Assembly: GCA_014621425.1 (NCBI GenBank)
Contig: JAANBB010000392.1
Coordinates: 1-38,597, forward strand
Direction: 5' to 3'
DNA from: Cylindrodendrum hubeiense
Taxonomy: Eukaryota > Ascomycota > Sordariomycetes > Hypocreales > Nectriaceae
DNA length: 38,597 nucleotides
The translations under genes and the position numbers were made by a program. The notes below the pieces were generated by a model, which had not been told where the DNA came from, made no database searches, and was given only the letters and a program-made list of their open reading frames with translations. Of the stretch, positions 10,000 to 23,162 are shown piece after piece. Within the stretch, counting starts at the first letter, position 1. Every line of letters starts with the position of its first letter.

Positions 10000-12900
10000 T
10001 TACCAGAAGCTGCACCATCCTATGTAGTGCTGGCACAGATTCTCCAGCTTGGTCGCCTCCATGATGAGCTTGTTCACCTGGTTGATGACATCCAGCTCCT
10101 CGTTGCTCTTAAAGTCGCGTCCCGTAAGCTTCTGCGCGACACGGTCCAGCACCTCAATGGCCCTGGCATTCTGGCTCTCCACCTCCTGCGTTCCGTTGAC
10201 CAAGTTTCCGTCCTGGGCCGCGGCGGAGCTGTTGGTGCGCGCGCGCGCCCTAGACGCAGGCAGCACGATAGGCTCGGCGGCGTTGAGAAGCTCAGAGGGA
10301 GCGACGTCGCTTTCCAGGATGGATTGGCGTCTTGGTCTCGGGGCGCCAGGTCCAGCCAAAGCGGTCTCACGATCGGACCTGAAGGTTGGTCCAGTAGGCG
10401 ACGCAGCGTTGGTCAGTCGCCATGTCAGCAGCGGGTCGTGGATGAACTGCACAGATTAGTTAGTTGGATGACAAAACACAGGCACTGGGAAAACTTACAG
10501 CTTCCAAAACGGCCATGACACTCTCCTTGTTGTCTCTCAGAACTCTCATCACGTTCTCGCAGGTGATCCTGAAGCTACCCTCGATGTTGCTAACCTCCAT
10601 GGCGTACGTTAACATGCGAGTCAATCGGAATGGAACTCGCTCGGGGTATTTCTCTCGCTTCATAGCAACTTCGAAGCAGTCACCGAAATCGATATGGATA
10701 ATCTTTCCGGTGACACGGTCCAGCATCAAGTTAGATGGATGTCTGTCGCCCAAGCCCAAAACGTAGCCAACCATGGACATGACACCCAGCGAACGGGTGT
10801 AGTTGGTACGTCGCTCAAGCCAAGCTTCCGAAGACTTCGATTTCAGCCACAAGACGCGGTACAGGTCTTGGCCAGTCGTGTTATCGAGGGCATAGCCAAA
10901 GACCTCAACCTTCTGCATCAGCGTAAGGTTGTCGTAGTCGGGAGCCATCTGGAGCATGATACGATGCTCAATGTTAAGAAGAATCTTACGGCTCTCGCGA
11001 TACTCTCGAATAAGCACGTGTAGAGTGTCACTGTTTGGCACCCATCCGAGCAGACCCGAGTTCTGCGACAGCGGGATGGCAGGGTATCGTTGGATGTTGA
11101 GATGTCGCTTGTAACATTCCGAGTCATTTGAAAGAAGCGTGTTGCAAAGACCGAACAACTGCATGACACGTTCATCCTGTCGGATATCCTCGTGACCCTT
11201 GAGCAGGAAAGCGAATGATTTGCCGTCGCTTCCGTTGACGTTGAGCTTCCTGGGTCGCTGCTTGGAGTTGATGACGCTAAAGGTTGTTTCAAACGACATG
11301 ATTCTGACAATCGGTTGTCCACTCTTGTACGTGCCGGGAACCGCAAGATCAAGGTTCTTGGCGTTGAGCAGCTTGGGCGAGCAGTACGTCAACTCCAGGG
11401 TCGTGACTTGAGGAAGCTGCCTAGAGATCCTCCTGAAAACCTGGTAATACAGATCCCAAGCTTGGTTCAGATCGTTGACGTCTTGGCTGGTCTCGTATTG
11501 TCGACACCAGTCCTGTGCCTCCTTGAGATCTCTGCCGAATGCCTGGGCAAACGAGATTTCGCGCAGGGTCTCCGGTCCACGCTCCAGAAGCTCGTGAAGT
11601 GGCTCCAGGGTCGCAAACATGCCCTCGATGTTGTGGTCGCCAAAGTACAATCGCGAAGCCTCTTCCAATCCCTCGTGCCAGAGCTCGTGCCAGAGCACAG
11701 CGACTCGGATCAGCTCGTGACTGACAGTATCAGCCTGGGCAACCAAGTTGGCGCTATGCTGCCTCATGCTGTCCATGATCTGAGCAGCGGACCTGGATCG
11801 GCGTGTGTTCTGCCAGGACTTCATCGCAACCGTGAGAGGATACACCAACGCTTGGGGATGAGCTCTTCCGACGTCAGCAAGGAGGTTGTGAACCGACTGC
11901 TGCACCCGCTTGTTAGGCTGGTTGATTCGGGCGATGAGCTGAGGAATGACTTCAAGCCATGTGTCGACGCTGACGCTGCCGAATCCCTCCGTGACAACCG
12001 TATTGACATCTGCGCTACCGCCATGGGTGAACCAAAGCGTGAGCAGCCGAAGCGTGTCCTGAAGGGAGCTGCCAGCTGACAGGGCGATAGACTTGAAGAA
12101 GCCCTTGACAGCAGGGACGACATGATCGATGATCATTGATTGATCCGCCCGTGTCAGATGGCCTTCGTTCCTTGCGGCGAGTGCCTGAACGATCTCAAAG
12201 TTGGCCAATGCCCACGAGTGCCAGGCCTTGTACCATCGGGGGTTGTACTTGGTCGCCTGCGAGTATGCGGTCAAGATGTCTTGGACCTGAGTGTATTGCC
12301 AGTCGTCCTTATTCAGGGCAATCAGCCACTCGCCCTGGCGAAGGTAGCACTTTGCAAGCAACACCGTCTGGTCGTACAGGGCGCGTTGGGTCTGGGGGCT
12401 CATGAGCGCCGGGTCCATCTGGTTCTGGAAGCCGTACTCGGTCGGAATGTTCATCTCGTTACCGGCTTGGGCGGTCAGGTGTGCCTTGGCGACGTCGAGT
12501 CGATGAGCAGTATCATTAGTAAACTTGCGCAGACAGTACAGAGTCTTCTCGGACACGCCCGACTGTCGCATGGTAGGTGATTGTCCCAGCTCCCACTGAT
12601 ATTTCAGCACGGCGTAGATGACCTGCGCGGGCGTATTGCGAGGTCCTGGGCCGTTCTGCCTCTCTGTCCAGTAGGGAATCATAGTCTCCAACGGGGCTTC
12701 AATGCCGATGAGCTGCTTCAGCGACTTCTCGGCCACGCCCATGCGACCAGACTTCCGGCACAGGTTGGCAAACTTGATCCACATGTGAGTGTTCTCGGCG
12801 GGTGAGATGACGATTGCACGCAATCGAAGCATGCGCTGCCATACCTCGACATTCCTCTGGCAACCCTTCAGTCGAGTCTCCCAGGTACGTCGCATGATGG

Positions 12901-15900
12901 CCTGCTTCTTCTCATCGCACTGCTTGTAGACGATGAGCTCCTCCAACTCGGCAAGCATCTGCACTCGCACGACGACCTGGTATGCTCGGTTGTACGACTC
13001 GCTCACGAGTGCGCTCAGTTCAGTGTCCAGGCCCTCGCGAACTTGTTGCACACAGGCCAGCGCCTCGCGGAACTGGTTCCTATGGAGCGCCAATATAGCT
13101 CCAAAGAAAGATCGGTCAGGCGAATTTCTCTTAAGTGACGACAGATAGTTGTCCATGGAGTCCCACTTGCCCAGGCCCCAAGCAGCAGCAGTAGCAAGAG
13201 GCGCAATCATCCGCTGAACCTCGGGCGTTGAGTTGGCCCAGGTGCTGCCAGTCAGGTTGGCGAGAGCTTCCCACTCGCTCAAGGCGTGCAAGCAACGCAT
13301 TTTTCCCATGACGATATCGACAGGAATTGCTTGGTCCTCGGGCACCTCCGCCTCTCGCTTGTTGTAGAAGGCCAGAGCTTCCTCCCAACGCTCCAACTTC
13401 TCGAACCAGGTCTCACGAAGTTGAATGCCCTCCTTATACAGCTGTGCTTTACGGAGAATACCGATGGCAGCATCAGATTGCTGGAGTTGGTTGTTGATGA
13501 CGATCAGGGCTTCGACAGCGCCACTGCTCTGATCTTGCAAGAACTCCAGCTCCTTGTAATGCAGAGCCTTGGCATAAGCGTGGCAGCGAGCTGCTTCTCT
13601 GCCAAGGACCCGAATGTCAATGGGGAGAGCCTTGTCGTCATGCTCCATGAACTCGGCCAGGTTGAGGAGCAGACCAAGCAGATCCGGAGGCACATTCTCC
13701 GACTTGATGGCACTCTCAATGTTCTGGATAAGCTCATCCTGGAACTGCTCGTACAACTCGCTCCAGCATGAGACGAAAGCTGAGTTGAAAAGCTCACGAG
13801 CCAGTGGTACGTACACGCTGGCGAGACTTGCGCAGGCTCGCAGGGCGTGGTTGGGCGACTCCGTGAGTAGAGTGGTGCTGAATCTCCTCAGCCACTCCTG
13901 CCAATCCTCCTTTGTGGATTTGCCCTTGGTGTCCCAAGCGGCCTTGAGGTGAATAGCGTTCATCTCAAGTTTCTTGGTTCCTTGGTCGGCAAAAGGCGGT
14001 TCCTCCAGTCCATCGATATAGCGATGCTCAGAGAGGTCTTGAGGTAGCACCTCACCCTTCTGGAGCTTGCTCACAAATAGCTCATAATTTTGGTGCTGGA
14101 TCTGATGTAGGTTGACCACCTTGTTGACAGTACCCATGAAGTGAAGGTAGTCCTTGCCCAGCTGCTGGATCAAAGCGCAAAGGGTGTCCAGCGCCGCAAT
14201 CCGGAGCGTGGTGTCTGGACCGTCCAACACTCTTGTCAGCGGGTGAATGATCTTTGCGGCGTAGTCATTCAAGTTGACTTGTCGTGAAATCTTTCCAATC
14301 GAGTCGATAGCTTGTTTCTTGATGTAGGGGGTTTGACCTTGCTTCTCGAACGTCCGCACAATGACAGGGATGATCAGATGCATGTATTCCTCAGCACTGG
14401 CACCAAACACCAAAAATGCGTGCAACACCTTATCGGATGGTATCCGCTTTGCAGAAGTATCTCTGTCAAGAACACCGAGCATGAGAGGAAGAAGGCCGGC
14501 AAGATAGATCTTGAATTCTCCCTCCAGGGACCTCGAAATGGCCTCGACGAGAGACAAGATGGTGGTCTGGAGCGACGGAGAGGTGTGCCAATACTCCTGA
14601 AGAATCTCAACGATCTCGGGCAGATAATTTCTAATATGCTGGCGCACGATACTGACCAGAGTCGCCAACTGGTTAAAGTATGACTCTAGTCTCGTCGAAG
14701 TCGAAGATCGGATGACGAGCAGGAAAGCAGGGACAATTCTATCCAGGAATGAAACACACTCCAGTCCCAATGTACGGAAGATGTTCATGATGGCCTCAAT
14801 CACGGCTGCGTGGTGCTGAACCAGCGAGGGGTCCTTCAGAATCTGAAGGAGAGCATTGATCACAACAGTCGGGAAGTACTCCTTATTTGAAGGAGTCAAG
14901 CCGGTCATCATCAATGAGATATCCGTCATCTGGTTCGACTCGACACGTCGCTGAACTTCGGGTGTTCGCTCTTCAACTTGCTGATATTTGTAGGGATCCA
15001 GAGCACCCAGGATTCCCATCAGCTTGATGGTCTCCTGTCGTAGCGGCACTCTCTGTCCCTCTGTGCGGATGATTGCCTGAAGAATCTCGAGCAGTTGTGG
15101 GTATTCCAGATATGGTGTGATGACATATCCAGAGTTACTAGCGAGCTGGCCCAACGCATGAAGTGCGGCCTCTCGCTTGGGATTGGAGCTCTGGTCCTGA
15201 AGAGCGTCGATGATGATGGGCATCAAACGATCCTTGTAGGGAAGAATGTCTTCGCCGCCTACAGTTGCAAGCTCACCGATAGCTTTCAGAATGGTGGCAG
15301 CAACAGAAGGATTCGGGTCGTTGGCCTTTGGCAGCAGAACCGAAATCATGGGCTCGACGTATGGCTTGATGAGACCTTGGGCGTTCTGCACAAGAAGACT
15401 CAACAGCTTGGCACTCTCCTCCTTGTTTCGGGCGACATCGGAGAACTCAAGTTCAGTCAACATCTGAATAAGAGTCTTGCGCAGTGAAGGGATGACATAG
15501 GCCGGGTTGAACCTTGCCAGTCGGCCGATAATCGAGATGGCAACTTCTCTGATTGAGAAGACCTCATCATTCAGCGCGAAGAAGAGGATTCGGATATTCT
15601 CAGCCTTGGCCAAGTGCCGGTCAAACCGCTCATCAAGAGCAGCCAGAACTGTACGCCGAATGTTGGGCTCGGGGTCGGATACACCGACAGTCAGAAGCTT
15701 CTCAATCACGTCTCCGACGACTTGGAGAGCGTGGTAGCTGGTCTGGCTGACAATTGGGTCACGGACGTAGAGTTGACAGCAGGTAAGGGCTGCGGCCGCT
15801 CGGATTTCTGGGTCCTCGTCCTCGACGTACTTGATGGCGACGTCACGAACGAATTCATTCAGGACATGGCCAGCAAAGTCAAAGCTTCCAAGTGTGTTGA

Positions 15901-17438
15901 GTGCCAGCTTGACTTCTGCTCTTCGGTGCTCATAGGCCTGGGGATCCTTTGCGTCTCTGGTAATGATGGGGACTGAGGTGAGAGTGTTGGGCTGCGGTGC
16001 TCCAAGAGGCTTGAAGGGTTCGCCGCAAAGGACAACACTGAGCATGTCGAGCAACCTTTCTTGGATGATCGGTTTCACAGGAGGAATATAAAAGGCCATG
16101 TCTACCAAGGCTTGGGTAAGTTTGGGTGTGAGGTCGCAATCAAAAATAGGGTCCAGCAGCGCCTCCATGTACTTGCTGAGGGTCTGGCCGACGGCCACAG
16201 CAAGCCGGCTGATACAGTCGAAGACTGGATCCACGGATCCCCTCTTACGGGACTGGAGGCTCAGGCCTTCTCTGACATAAATAAGAACGCCGTCGAGGTA
16301 GGGAGCAATGGCGCTCTTGACCGAGTTGGCAATAGTACCAATGGCCATGAATGCGTCGTTTCGCTCCTTGTCCTTCTTGAGCATGCTGGACAAGTAGACC
16401 ATGAACTTGTGGAGCCAAGTGTTGGCGAAATCAGCTGGCGAGTAGCTTGCCAGGTCGGGGATCAGGAGCACAACCGTTTTCCGGATGGTGGGGTCCCGGT
16501 GCTCTTTGTGCTTGAAGACGATTTCGCAAGCCTGCTGGTAGTGCTCCTGCATGTACATGGCACCTTGTTCGAGGAGCTCTTTCAACACCAGCAACGAGCC
16601 GTGGATAGACTCGACGGTGTTAACCTTGAGCCCCTGCTTCGACTCGTTGTAGATCTTGCTCATCCATAGTTGCTTCATCTCCTGGTCTCGCTCGCGAAGG
16701 ATTCGGAAGCAGGCGCTGACCGTCTCGGCCGAGGTGGCGCGGATGAGTTGCCTCGAGTCGCGGAGTCCAACCCAGATCCAGTCGAAGATGGTGGGGATGT
16801 ACTGATACATCAGGGTGGGTGCGTTTCGGGCGAGTTCTCGCAGGACGAGGACAGCGCTATATCTCCGCTCCTCGACGCGGTCGTTCTGGAGCCATTCGAG
16901 AGCTGTATTGACCTCGGAATCGACCAACTCGGATATTAAGGCGCCTCCGGGCCGGCAAAGCTTTCCGAGGGCAGTGGCGGCAGGTTGCATGGGGTTGATG
17001 TCCTTTCCGCGTAGGATCGTCTTGAGGTTCTGGGTGAAGCGGGTGTATTTGAGGGCAACGTCGACGCCATCGAAATCAATCAGGGCATCTAAGGCGTAGA
17101 TGCCGCCGAGTCGTTCGGAGGAATCGCTGCCATGGGTGATGAGCTGTGTGACTTTGTTGTTGACGGCATTGTAGAAGGCGAGGAACTGCTCGGGGCTCAG
17201 GTCTGTATCAGGTGTCAGCATGAGAGGGCATCAGCGGCGGGCTGGATCGTACCTCGATGGCAGAAGACGACGAGCTCGCGGAGCTGGGTCGCCGAACGCT
17301 TCCGCACATCATCGGAAGTTCTGGGAATGGTCAGTGGCGGATCGGGCAGGTTCATGGACAAGCAGAAGCTTACCGCGACCGCAGGCCTCGCATTATGGCG
17401 TCGAGGCGCTCCAAGGCGACCTGTTGTTGTTGCGCCAT
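10000..17438 (-). CDS. TOR: TOR serine/threonine kinase (PIKK family)
   Basis: Exons in transcript order are 17438-17374, 17320-17253, 17202-10499 and 10446-10000; the introns are 53, 50 and 52 bases. The total is 7,284 nt, giving 2,427 aa, a usual length for TOR. The protein starts [18 protein letters not shown]. Long HEAT-repeat helices are followed by the FAT region, then the FRB domain (from about 1873; [19 protein letters not shown]). The serine matching the rapamycin-resistance site is retained at about S1894, so sensitivity to FKBP12-rapamycin is expected. The kinase domain has [10 protein letters not shown] (about 2046), GLGDRHPSN with catalytic D2197, and DFG with D2216. The FATC tail ends HYIGWCSFW. 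All key residues are present. TOR is the catalytic core of TORC1 and TORC2, coupling nutrients to translation, autophagy and growth. It appears to be the intact single-locus form. Confidence 0.98.
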
Positions 17439-17529
17439 GATGGCGGTTGGGCACTGGTGGCCGGTCTCTCAGCGGTGCATGTACCGGGGATGGAGTGGAG
17501 GGCGGGAGATGCGCCGGGGTGCGCAGGTT

Positions 17530-17560
17530 GAGGTCGAGGCTGAGGTCGAGGCTGAGGTCG
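17530..17560. repeat. Tandem repeat, 12 bp, 2.6 copies
   Basis: Exact units gaggtcgaggct at 17530-17541 and 17542-17553 are followed by a partial copy, about 90 bp upstream of the TOR ATG. Confidence 0.8.
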
Positions 17561-17600
17561 CGGCCAAGGTCGACGGCAGCTGAGTTGGGAGAGGACGCTG

Positions 17601-17632
17601 AGGTGGGCGTCAGGTGGGCGTCAGGTGGGCGT
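17601..17632. repeat. Tandem repeat, 11 bp, three copies
   Basis: Units aggtgggcgtc occur at 17601-17611 and 17612-17622, with a nearly full third to 17632. The array lies upstream of TOR; any regulatory role is unknown. Confidence 0.8.
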
Positions 17633-18388
17633 GTTGTTTCGTGCCGTCGTGGGAATCGAGCTGCAGGCGTCGGAATGATATAGCAAAAACGCCGTGGTCG
17701 CTAGTATCCAGAGAATTGTCGCCCTCGACCAGGCACCGCAGCTGCGCTCATCCGTTACCAGCGCATGGCACTTGTTGTCGCTGGAGTTGGCGGTTGCTTG
17801 GTCAGGTGGAGGTTTAATAAATTGGGGATTAGGAACATTGGGACATTGGCGGAGCAGCGTGGTCCCTGACCTGGCTCGCCGGCAGGTACTTGCACCGTGT
17901 GAATTGCGGAAAGTCGCCTGGAGCCACACCGTAGATTCGCGTGCAGATCCGCGGCAGATCCCGCCCTGTTTGGGCGCGTCCCCTGTCTGCGTGCGCTACG
18001 GGCACTGTGAGGACACCCGGCCAGCTGCTCTCGCGCTTATCGATAGCGTCAGCGCCACCCAGGAGCTCTGGATTTAGGAATCCGCCCGCCGCACGCCGCT
18101 TCTCTGCACGCCGCTACTCTGCCTGTGCGCCGCTTCTTCGCCCGCCACTTTCGAGACGATTCCTAACTGAACCTAGACACCAGCCGAACCCACGACACAC
18201 CTTGGACGACTGACCCTGGACCCCAGAAATCAACTGCAGCACACCAACGCAACGCCAGCGCATCCTTGCCTCGCATTTGCATCGTCGACGCTCTAATTGA
18301 CTCCCGTGCCCGGTCTGCGACCGCTACATCGCTGCTCACCAGATCAATCCAATCATCCCACCTGCTCCATCGCATACATACGCCCGCC

Positions 18389-19198
18389 ATGGGTAACGAC
18401 GGCGGCTCCATCCCCAAACGTCATGAGCTCGTCAAGAACGCCGCACGCGCGAAAACCGTCTCCGAGCTCAAAGCAACCGCCCTCGAGTCCCTGGGCCATG
18501 CCTGGACGCACTGCGCCCTCAGCGGCGACCCCATCGATCTGGACACCCTCGTCTCCGACTGGCGTGGCCGACTGTACAACTACGAGGCCATCCTCAACGG
18601 GCTGATGCCCTCCGATGAGCCTGCCGAGATCACACCATCGAGCCTGGGAATCAAGTCACTGCGCGATGTCACAAAGCTCAAGGTCTCCAGGGAGGGAAAG
18701 AGCCTGGTCTGCCCCATCTCCATGAAGGAGCTGGGCCCTTTGACCAAGGCTGTGTACCTCGTTCCTTGCGGACATGTCTTCGCCGAGGTGGCCATGAGGG
18801 AAATCCAGGAGAAGGCATGCCCAGAGTGCACTACCGAGTACAGCCAAGACAACGTCATTCCTCTGCTTCCCATAACCGAGGCGGACATCAGTCGGCTAGA
18901 GACCCGCATCGAAAGCCTAAAAAGCCAGGGCCTCACACATACCCTGAAGAAGGACAAATCAGAGAAGAAGAAGAAGCGCAAGGGCGACGACGTCAAGGAG
19001 GAGGAGAGCAAGGCCAAGAGTGACGAGACTCTTAAACGCAGCAAAAAGGTCGAGGACTCGAGGATCAGCGGTATTAACAATTCGTTTGCGGCTTCGTTAA
19101 CCGCCAAAGTCCTGGCCGAACAAGACGAAAGGAACAAGCGGAGGAAGTTGGCCGCCGCAGAATCTGCTCCTCAGAGGAGAGGGACTGCGAGGGGTTAA
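18389..19198 (+). CDS. rtf2: Rtf2-like replication termination factor
   Basis: A single exon from ATG at 18389 encodes 269 aa. This ATG (MGNDGGSIPKRHELV) was chosen because Rtf2 proteins begin MGNDGGSIP; an open frame continues upstream but lacks this match. The N-terminal part has the conserved WTHCALSGDPID block. A degenerate C2HC2-type RING spans about residues 108-147 (LVCPISMKELG, C127-G-H129, C144-PE-C147). The tail from about 185 is Lys/Glu-rich with KKKKRK-type nuclear signals and ends RRGTARG. In S. pombe, Rtf2 stabilises paused replication forks at the RTS1 barrier, and later work links it to splicing; vertebrate RTF2 is removed from stalled forks. A nuclear role in replication or RNA processing is inferred. 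It is divergent from TOR. Confidence 0.93.
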   Translation: MGNDGGSIPKRHELVKNAARAKTVSELKATALESLGHAWTHCALSGDPIDLDTLVSDWRGRLYNYEAILNGLMPSDEPAEITPSSLGIKSLRDVTKLKVSREGKSLVCPISMKELGPLTKAVYLVPCGHVFAEVAMREIQEKACPECTTEYSQDNVIPLLPITEADISRLETRIESLKSQGLTHTLKKDKSEKKKKRKGDDVKEEESKAKSDETLKRSKKVEDSRISGINNSFAASLTAKVLAEQDERNKRRKLAAAESAPQRRGTARG

Positions 19199-19648
19199 GC
19201 TGCCCGTGTATTTAAATGTACGATTAATTGATACCCACGATCCTGATTTACGATTGCAATTCTTCAGCCACATCATCGCCCGACAATGCCCCATGAGCCA
19301 GCATGATATCAGCGATTGTGATGATCCCATTGCCCCCTTTGTATTAATTATAGGTGTTACAAGTACTCGGTGAGAGTGAGCCTGGCTCTGCTCGCATTCG
19401 CCCCATGAAGGGGTGTTGGTCCAGGGTAGCCGCCAGAGGTTTGACCTCTTTGATGTTCAAAACTACCTATACGTTAATGGGCAGGGTGAACAACATGAAC
19501 ATGTTTCGGTCGTGACACTTTTACAGTCGCTCTGCATTAAAGGCAAAATTCATTCAGGTAATATTTTGGGGTATACGTAAAGTCATTGCACGCTTCCATG
19601 ATATGAACAAACATCTCCACAACTTTGTCTTATGACACTGGGTCCTAC
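19199..19648. other. Intergenic, convergent 3' regions
   Basis: This 450-bp gap lies between the stops of Rtf2 (+) and the Zn2Cys6 gene (-). Composition is relatively AT-rich. No gene or repeat is seen. Confidence 0.55.
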
Positions 19649-21541
19649 TCAGCACCTTAAAAACTCCCGAGACACCTTCCATTCAACCTCTCTCGGCCCA
19701 GGCTCCTGAAAGAAGGTCGTCCATACTCCATTGCCCTCTGTCGAACCAATGACGGTGTTCTTAATACGCCGAGATTCAGGGATTCCAAACGGCGACTCGA
19801 GCCTGTTCGCTTTGATAGTTGAGAGATCGAGCTGTTGCATTGCTTCAATGGCAGCGGTGGTTGGCGATGACGGCTCATCGGAGAAGTCTGATGACGCTGA
19901 CAGGTCGGGGCCGAAGCCGTCGCTAGAAACCTCCTCTGACATGGGGTCCGTGAATGAAGGCGGTGGAGGGATTAGAGATGGTGGTTGTGTGATGTGTACT
20001 TTCAGTGACGGGGACGTCTGTCGCTCTAAAGAACTCGATCGAGTGTCATTTGAAGACGAGGAGCTACCTGGACTGCTCCCGGAACCTTCTGGGGACGACG
20101 GCAGACTGAATCCGTCCTCGAACTCTGCTTCTTCCTTCTCAATTACTCGGGCACCAATAACAGTGGTCTCTCTGACATGCCACAAGTTTTCTCTCCGATT
20201 CCGCATCTGGTCTCGGGTCAAGAGCCTAAGTGCTGCTCGCCGCAACAAAGGGTGGCGACACTTGGTGACGGTCCAGTATATAGGAGCCACCAGCTCCGTC
20301 TCGAACGAGAAGGCCTCCATCCTGGTGTTGGCGGGGAGAGAGCCAATAATGGACGACGCGAGGGAGATGATTGCGGAAAACGCGGGGAGATGTGCATCGT
20401 ACGCGACCTCGGTGCACTGGAGGGAGGTGGAGATCCATACAAAGCTGGCCTGGTGATACATTCGAAGGAGGTTCTGGACGTTTTCTACGCCCTGTGAGTG
20501 AGGCATCATGGATGTGAGGACGGTGAAGGCGGCGTGCCAGCGAGCCAGCTGGGTCAAGAGCCGTTGCTGCTCTGCTTTGAAAGTGAGCATCGCCTCGGCG
20601 TCTGCGTTGGGGTTAAAGGCCACCACATGCGCCTGGATGCTGAACTGCAGCCCTTCGTCAAGGAGCAGATAGAGTCCGCATCTGGCTTCCTCCAAAGTCG
20701 CAAATACGGCGGGCACCTCGGTCCAGCTCTTGAGATGAGCCGGGATGGTCGCCGGCCGAGAGCCGAACAGGAAACTGGCGAGACTCAGGCGGGCATATAT
20801 CGGAACAAGGGTCTGCTTAACCATTTCCATGGTTGGCGAGCGGCCATCGGCAAGGCTCGAGAGGATCTTCCTGCCCTGGGTGATGTGCATCTGAGCGGCG
20901 GCATCGCGGTCTGCGAGGAACTCGATACAGATGAAGAGAATGCACACGAGCAGCGGCACGGCCGAGGACTCGTCTCGCTGGCCCCAGTTGCGTAGCGATC
21001 GGATGGCATTGCCGTATTCGCGGAAGGCGAATCTTCGATCTAGCTCGCGGCCGGTGGCGCTCTTGACCTCGACACATTCATGCAGGCTACTGACGGCCAA
21101 TATGGCATGGCGAATGGCTGGCTCGGTGGCACTGAGCTTGAGGACCAGTCCGCCCCAGAAACTGGCGTCAATGGCACCAGAGAGGACCTTGGCTGAGCGG
21201 GCGCGGTAGTAGTCAAAGGCGTGCGTCTCCTGCTCCGAACTGAAGCCGACGCCGGGGACGGAGCTGAGAGCGAGCGGCTCCGGAGTGGAGCCCGAGCTCG
21301 CCGTGTAGCCGTCGCACTGGCGGCCGGTCCGGATGCAGCGCAGGCAATGCGGCTTGGCCTCGTCACACTTGACCTTGCGGATTCTGGGTTGATGTCAGCG
21401 GGACGGCGCTCGGGGTCATATATAGGACGGGCGGACTGACTTGCAGGTGACGCATCCCGTGCGCACCTTTTTGCTCCCCTTGCGGCCGGAGGGTTTCGGC
21501 GAGGGCGAGGGCGAGATGCCCTGGGGCGAGATAGACAGCAT
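19649..21541 (-). CDS. Zn2Cys6 fungal-specific transcription factor
   Basis: Two exons: 21541-21441 and 21383-19649, with a 57-base intron splitting the zinc-cluster codon for Lys (AA/A). The product is 611 aa. The cluster C-X2-C-X6-C-X6-C-X2-C-X6-C occupies residues 30-57 (GCVTCKIRKVKCDEAKPHC, CIRTGRQC), preceded by a basic GRKGSKKVR. The motif SFWGGLVLKLSATEPAIRHA (about 90-115) is typical of a large subgroup of fungal C6 regulators. A long helical middle region follows, then a Ser/Pro/Asp-rich C-terminal part that could activate transcription. The start at 21541 (MLSISPQG) is the only ATG in this frame ahead of the zinc cluster; a further 5' exon cannot be excluded. Targets are unknown. 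It is divergent from the beta-lactamase-like gene, which might be a target, but no shared site was identified. Confidence 0.88.
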
Positions 21542-23162
21542 GGGGGCTGGCACTGCAGAAGCAGAAGACTCCTTTGGGCTGTTTGTGGCTGATGCGTAGC
21601 TGGACGCAGGCGAAGACGACGATGGTGACTGGGAAGGTGGTTGAGAGTGAAAGTGCAAGGGACCGAGTCCGAACACAAAAAGTCCGAACGGACCAAGGGG
21701 AATAAATGGAAATGCGAGCAAGTGGGCTTCCGGCTGTCGCTGAAGAAATGATCTGGGATTCCCGTTGTGTCCTGCAGATGAAGACGTCTTGGCCTCGCTT
21801 GGGACGACGTCGTGTAATTGTAGACGACCGGGGGCATGATCCTCCACGACCGTTACTGTTTCTGGTCCCCATCCAAACTGCGCAGCCCCCAAAGGAGCGT
21901 CGCAGTAGGGCTGTAGCGAGGCGCTGCCCCTGCCGCGGGCCCCTGTAGCTGTCACCTAGGCGCGCCTAGTGGGTGGCGCTGCAGCGGATTCGTGGTGAGA
22001 CCGGCCCTTGTCCATGCCGTGGCGGGGACGACTAAGGCGTCGTTTTGGGCCCGGCAGTCGGGCTGCTGGCTGAGAAGAACAGGATGGAAGTAAATGAGGG
22101 GCCTGCAGAAGGATTAGGCCTGCAAGTTTCATTGACATGCATCATTTAGGCGCGGATGTTACCGAAAAAACCTGGGGCGGAGCTGTCGCCGTTGTGTCGA
22201 ACTGGACCCTTGGGAGTCCGGCTTGAACGAGAGTTTGTCACCATGATCAAACGGCAAACATGAATGAGAGTGAGAGTATTCGAGTTGAGATGTATCAATT
22301 AGAGATTACAGCCACAATCACTGTTCATTCACTTACCTGAACGAGTGCTCCCGTCTTACCTGGCGGTGTAGTGCATCTACTTGGGCTTACTACTCTCTCC
22401 AAAAGCGGCAAGATCTCGAAGTTAACGCTCCATCCTTCATCATGGATGTAACCCAAGAGCCAGGAAAGGACGAAAAGCATCGTCATCTTACAGGTTAATA
22501 CGGGCAACTCTTCCAGGACCGTGGCGATTGCTGTCATCTCTCAGCCCTACTACGCACGCATCCTGGCAGGTCCACCTTGCTTCGCCTCCCCAGCTTTCGC
22601 TGAAGCTCGCACTCAGCGCGCGCCCTCATTGGCCCGCTCGGACTCGAGACCTCGGACTTCTTCCAGAACGGCCATGCCCCACCCTCCCGCGATCCGACAA
22701 CGTGGGCGGCGGCCGAATCCCCGCTGCCTGGACCTCGGACTCCCGGTTGCGAGATTACCTTTGGCGGAGTGCCGGCATTGTCAAACCACGATGGACGCCG
22801 GCTGACAAGATGTGCCTGCAATGAGTGCTCAGCTGTGCCTTGAGCGTATCGTTCAGATTACCAAGGGCGGAGGGAGGATCGGCAAGCATCCTCAATGGCT
22901 ACGGAGATCGCTTCATTTGATCTAATCCACCATTCGACCATGGCTCAGACTTGGGTCCTGGATGCATGGGGTGGCGCGCTTGTGTTGTTACTTTTAAACT
23001 TGTTGATCCTTTGAGTCTATATAATGTGAAGAGCTTCACCAGCAGTTGGAGGAGAATCATCCAACCATCCAGCCTTCTCAACCGCTCCTCACAAGCAGCT
23101 CATTCGTTTATTTGTCGGTCTCTTCTCGCTCTTTCATCTCTACTGTTTTTGGTTCACCCAGA
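21542..23162. promoter_or_regulatory. Long divergent intergenic region (1.6 kb)
   Basis: No gene is supported between the Zn2Cys6 factor (-) and the beta-lactamase-like gene (+). Just upstream of 21541 the factor's frame stays open to about 21955 with Ser/Pro-rich sequence but no ATG, so it is probably leader. A TATA-like element sits at 23018-23024. Open frames at 22325-22824 are short and resemble nothing. Confidence 0.45.
23018..23024 (+). promoter_or_regulatory. TATA-like element of the beta-lactamase-like gene
   Basis: The heptamer tatataa lies about 140 bp upstream of the ATG at 23163, at a normal TATA distance, followed by a pyrimidine-rich leader. Confidence 0.5.

Larger units (their letters stand above)
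17439..18388. promoter_or_regulatory. Divergent TOR / Rtf2 promoter region
   Basis: This 950-bp region separates the TOR and Rtf2 starts. It holds two short tandem arrays (17530-17560 and 17601-17632) close to TOR and a C-rich leader before Rtf2. No TATA box stands out. Frames in it are short and low-complexity. Confidence 0.5.

Noticed and set aside
21542..21955. N-terminal extension of the Zn2Cys6 factor
   Set aside because: The frame stays open upstream but contains no ATG, so it is more likely leader than coding unless an unseen exon joins it.
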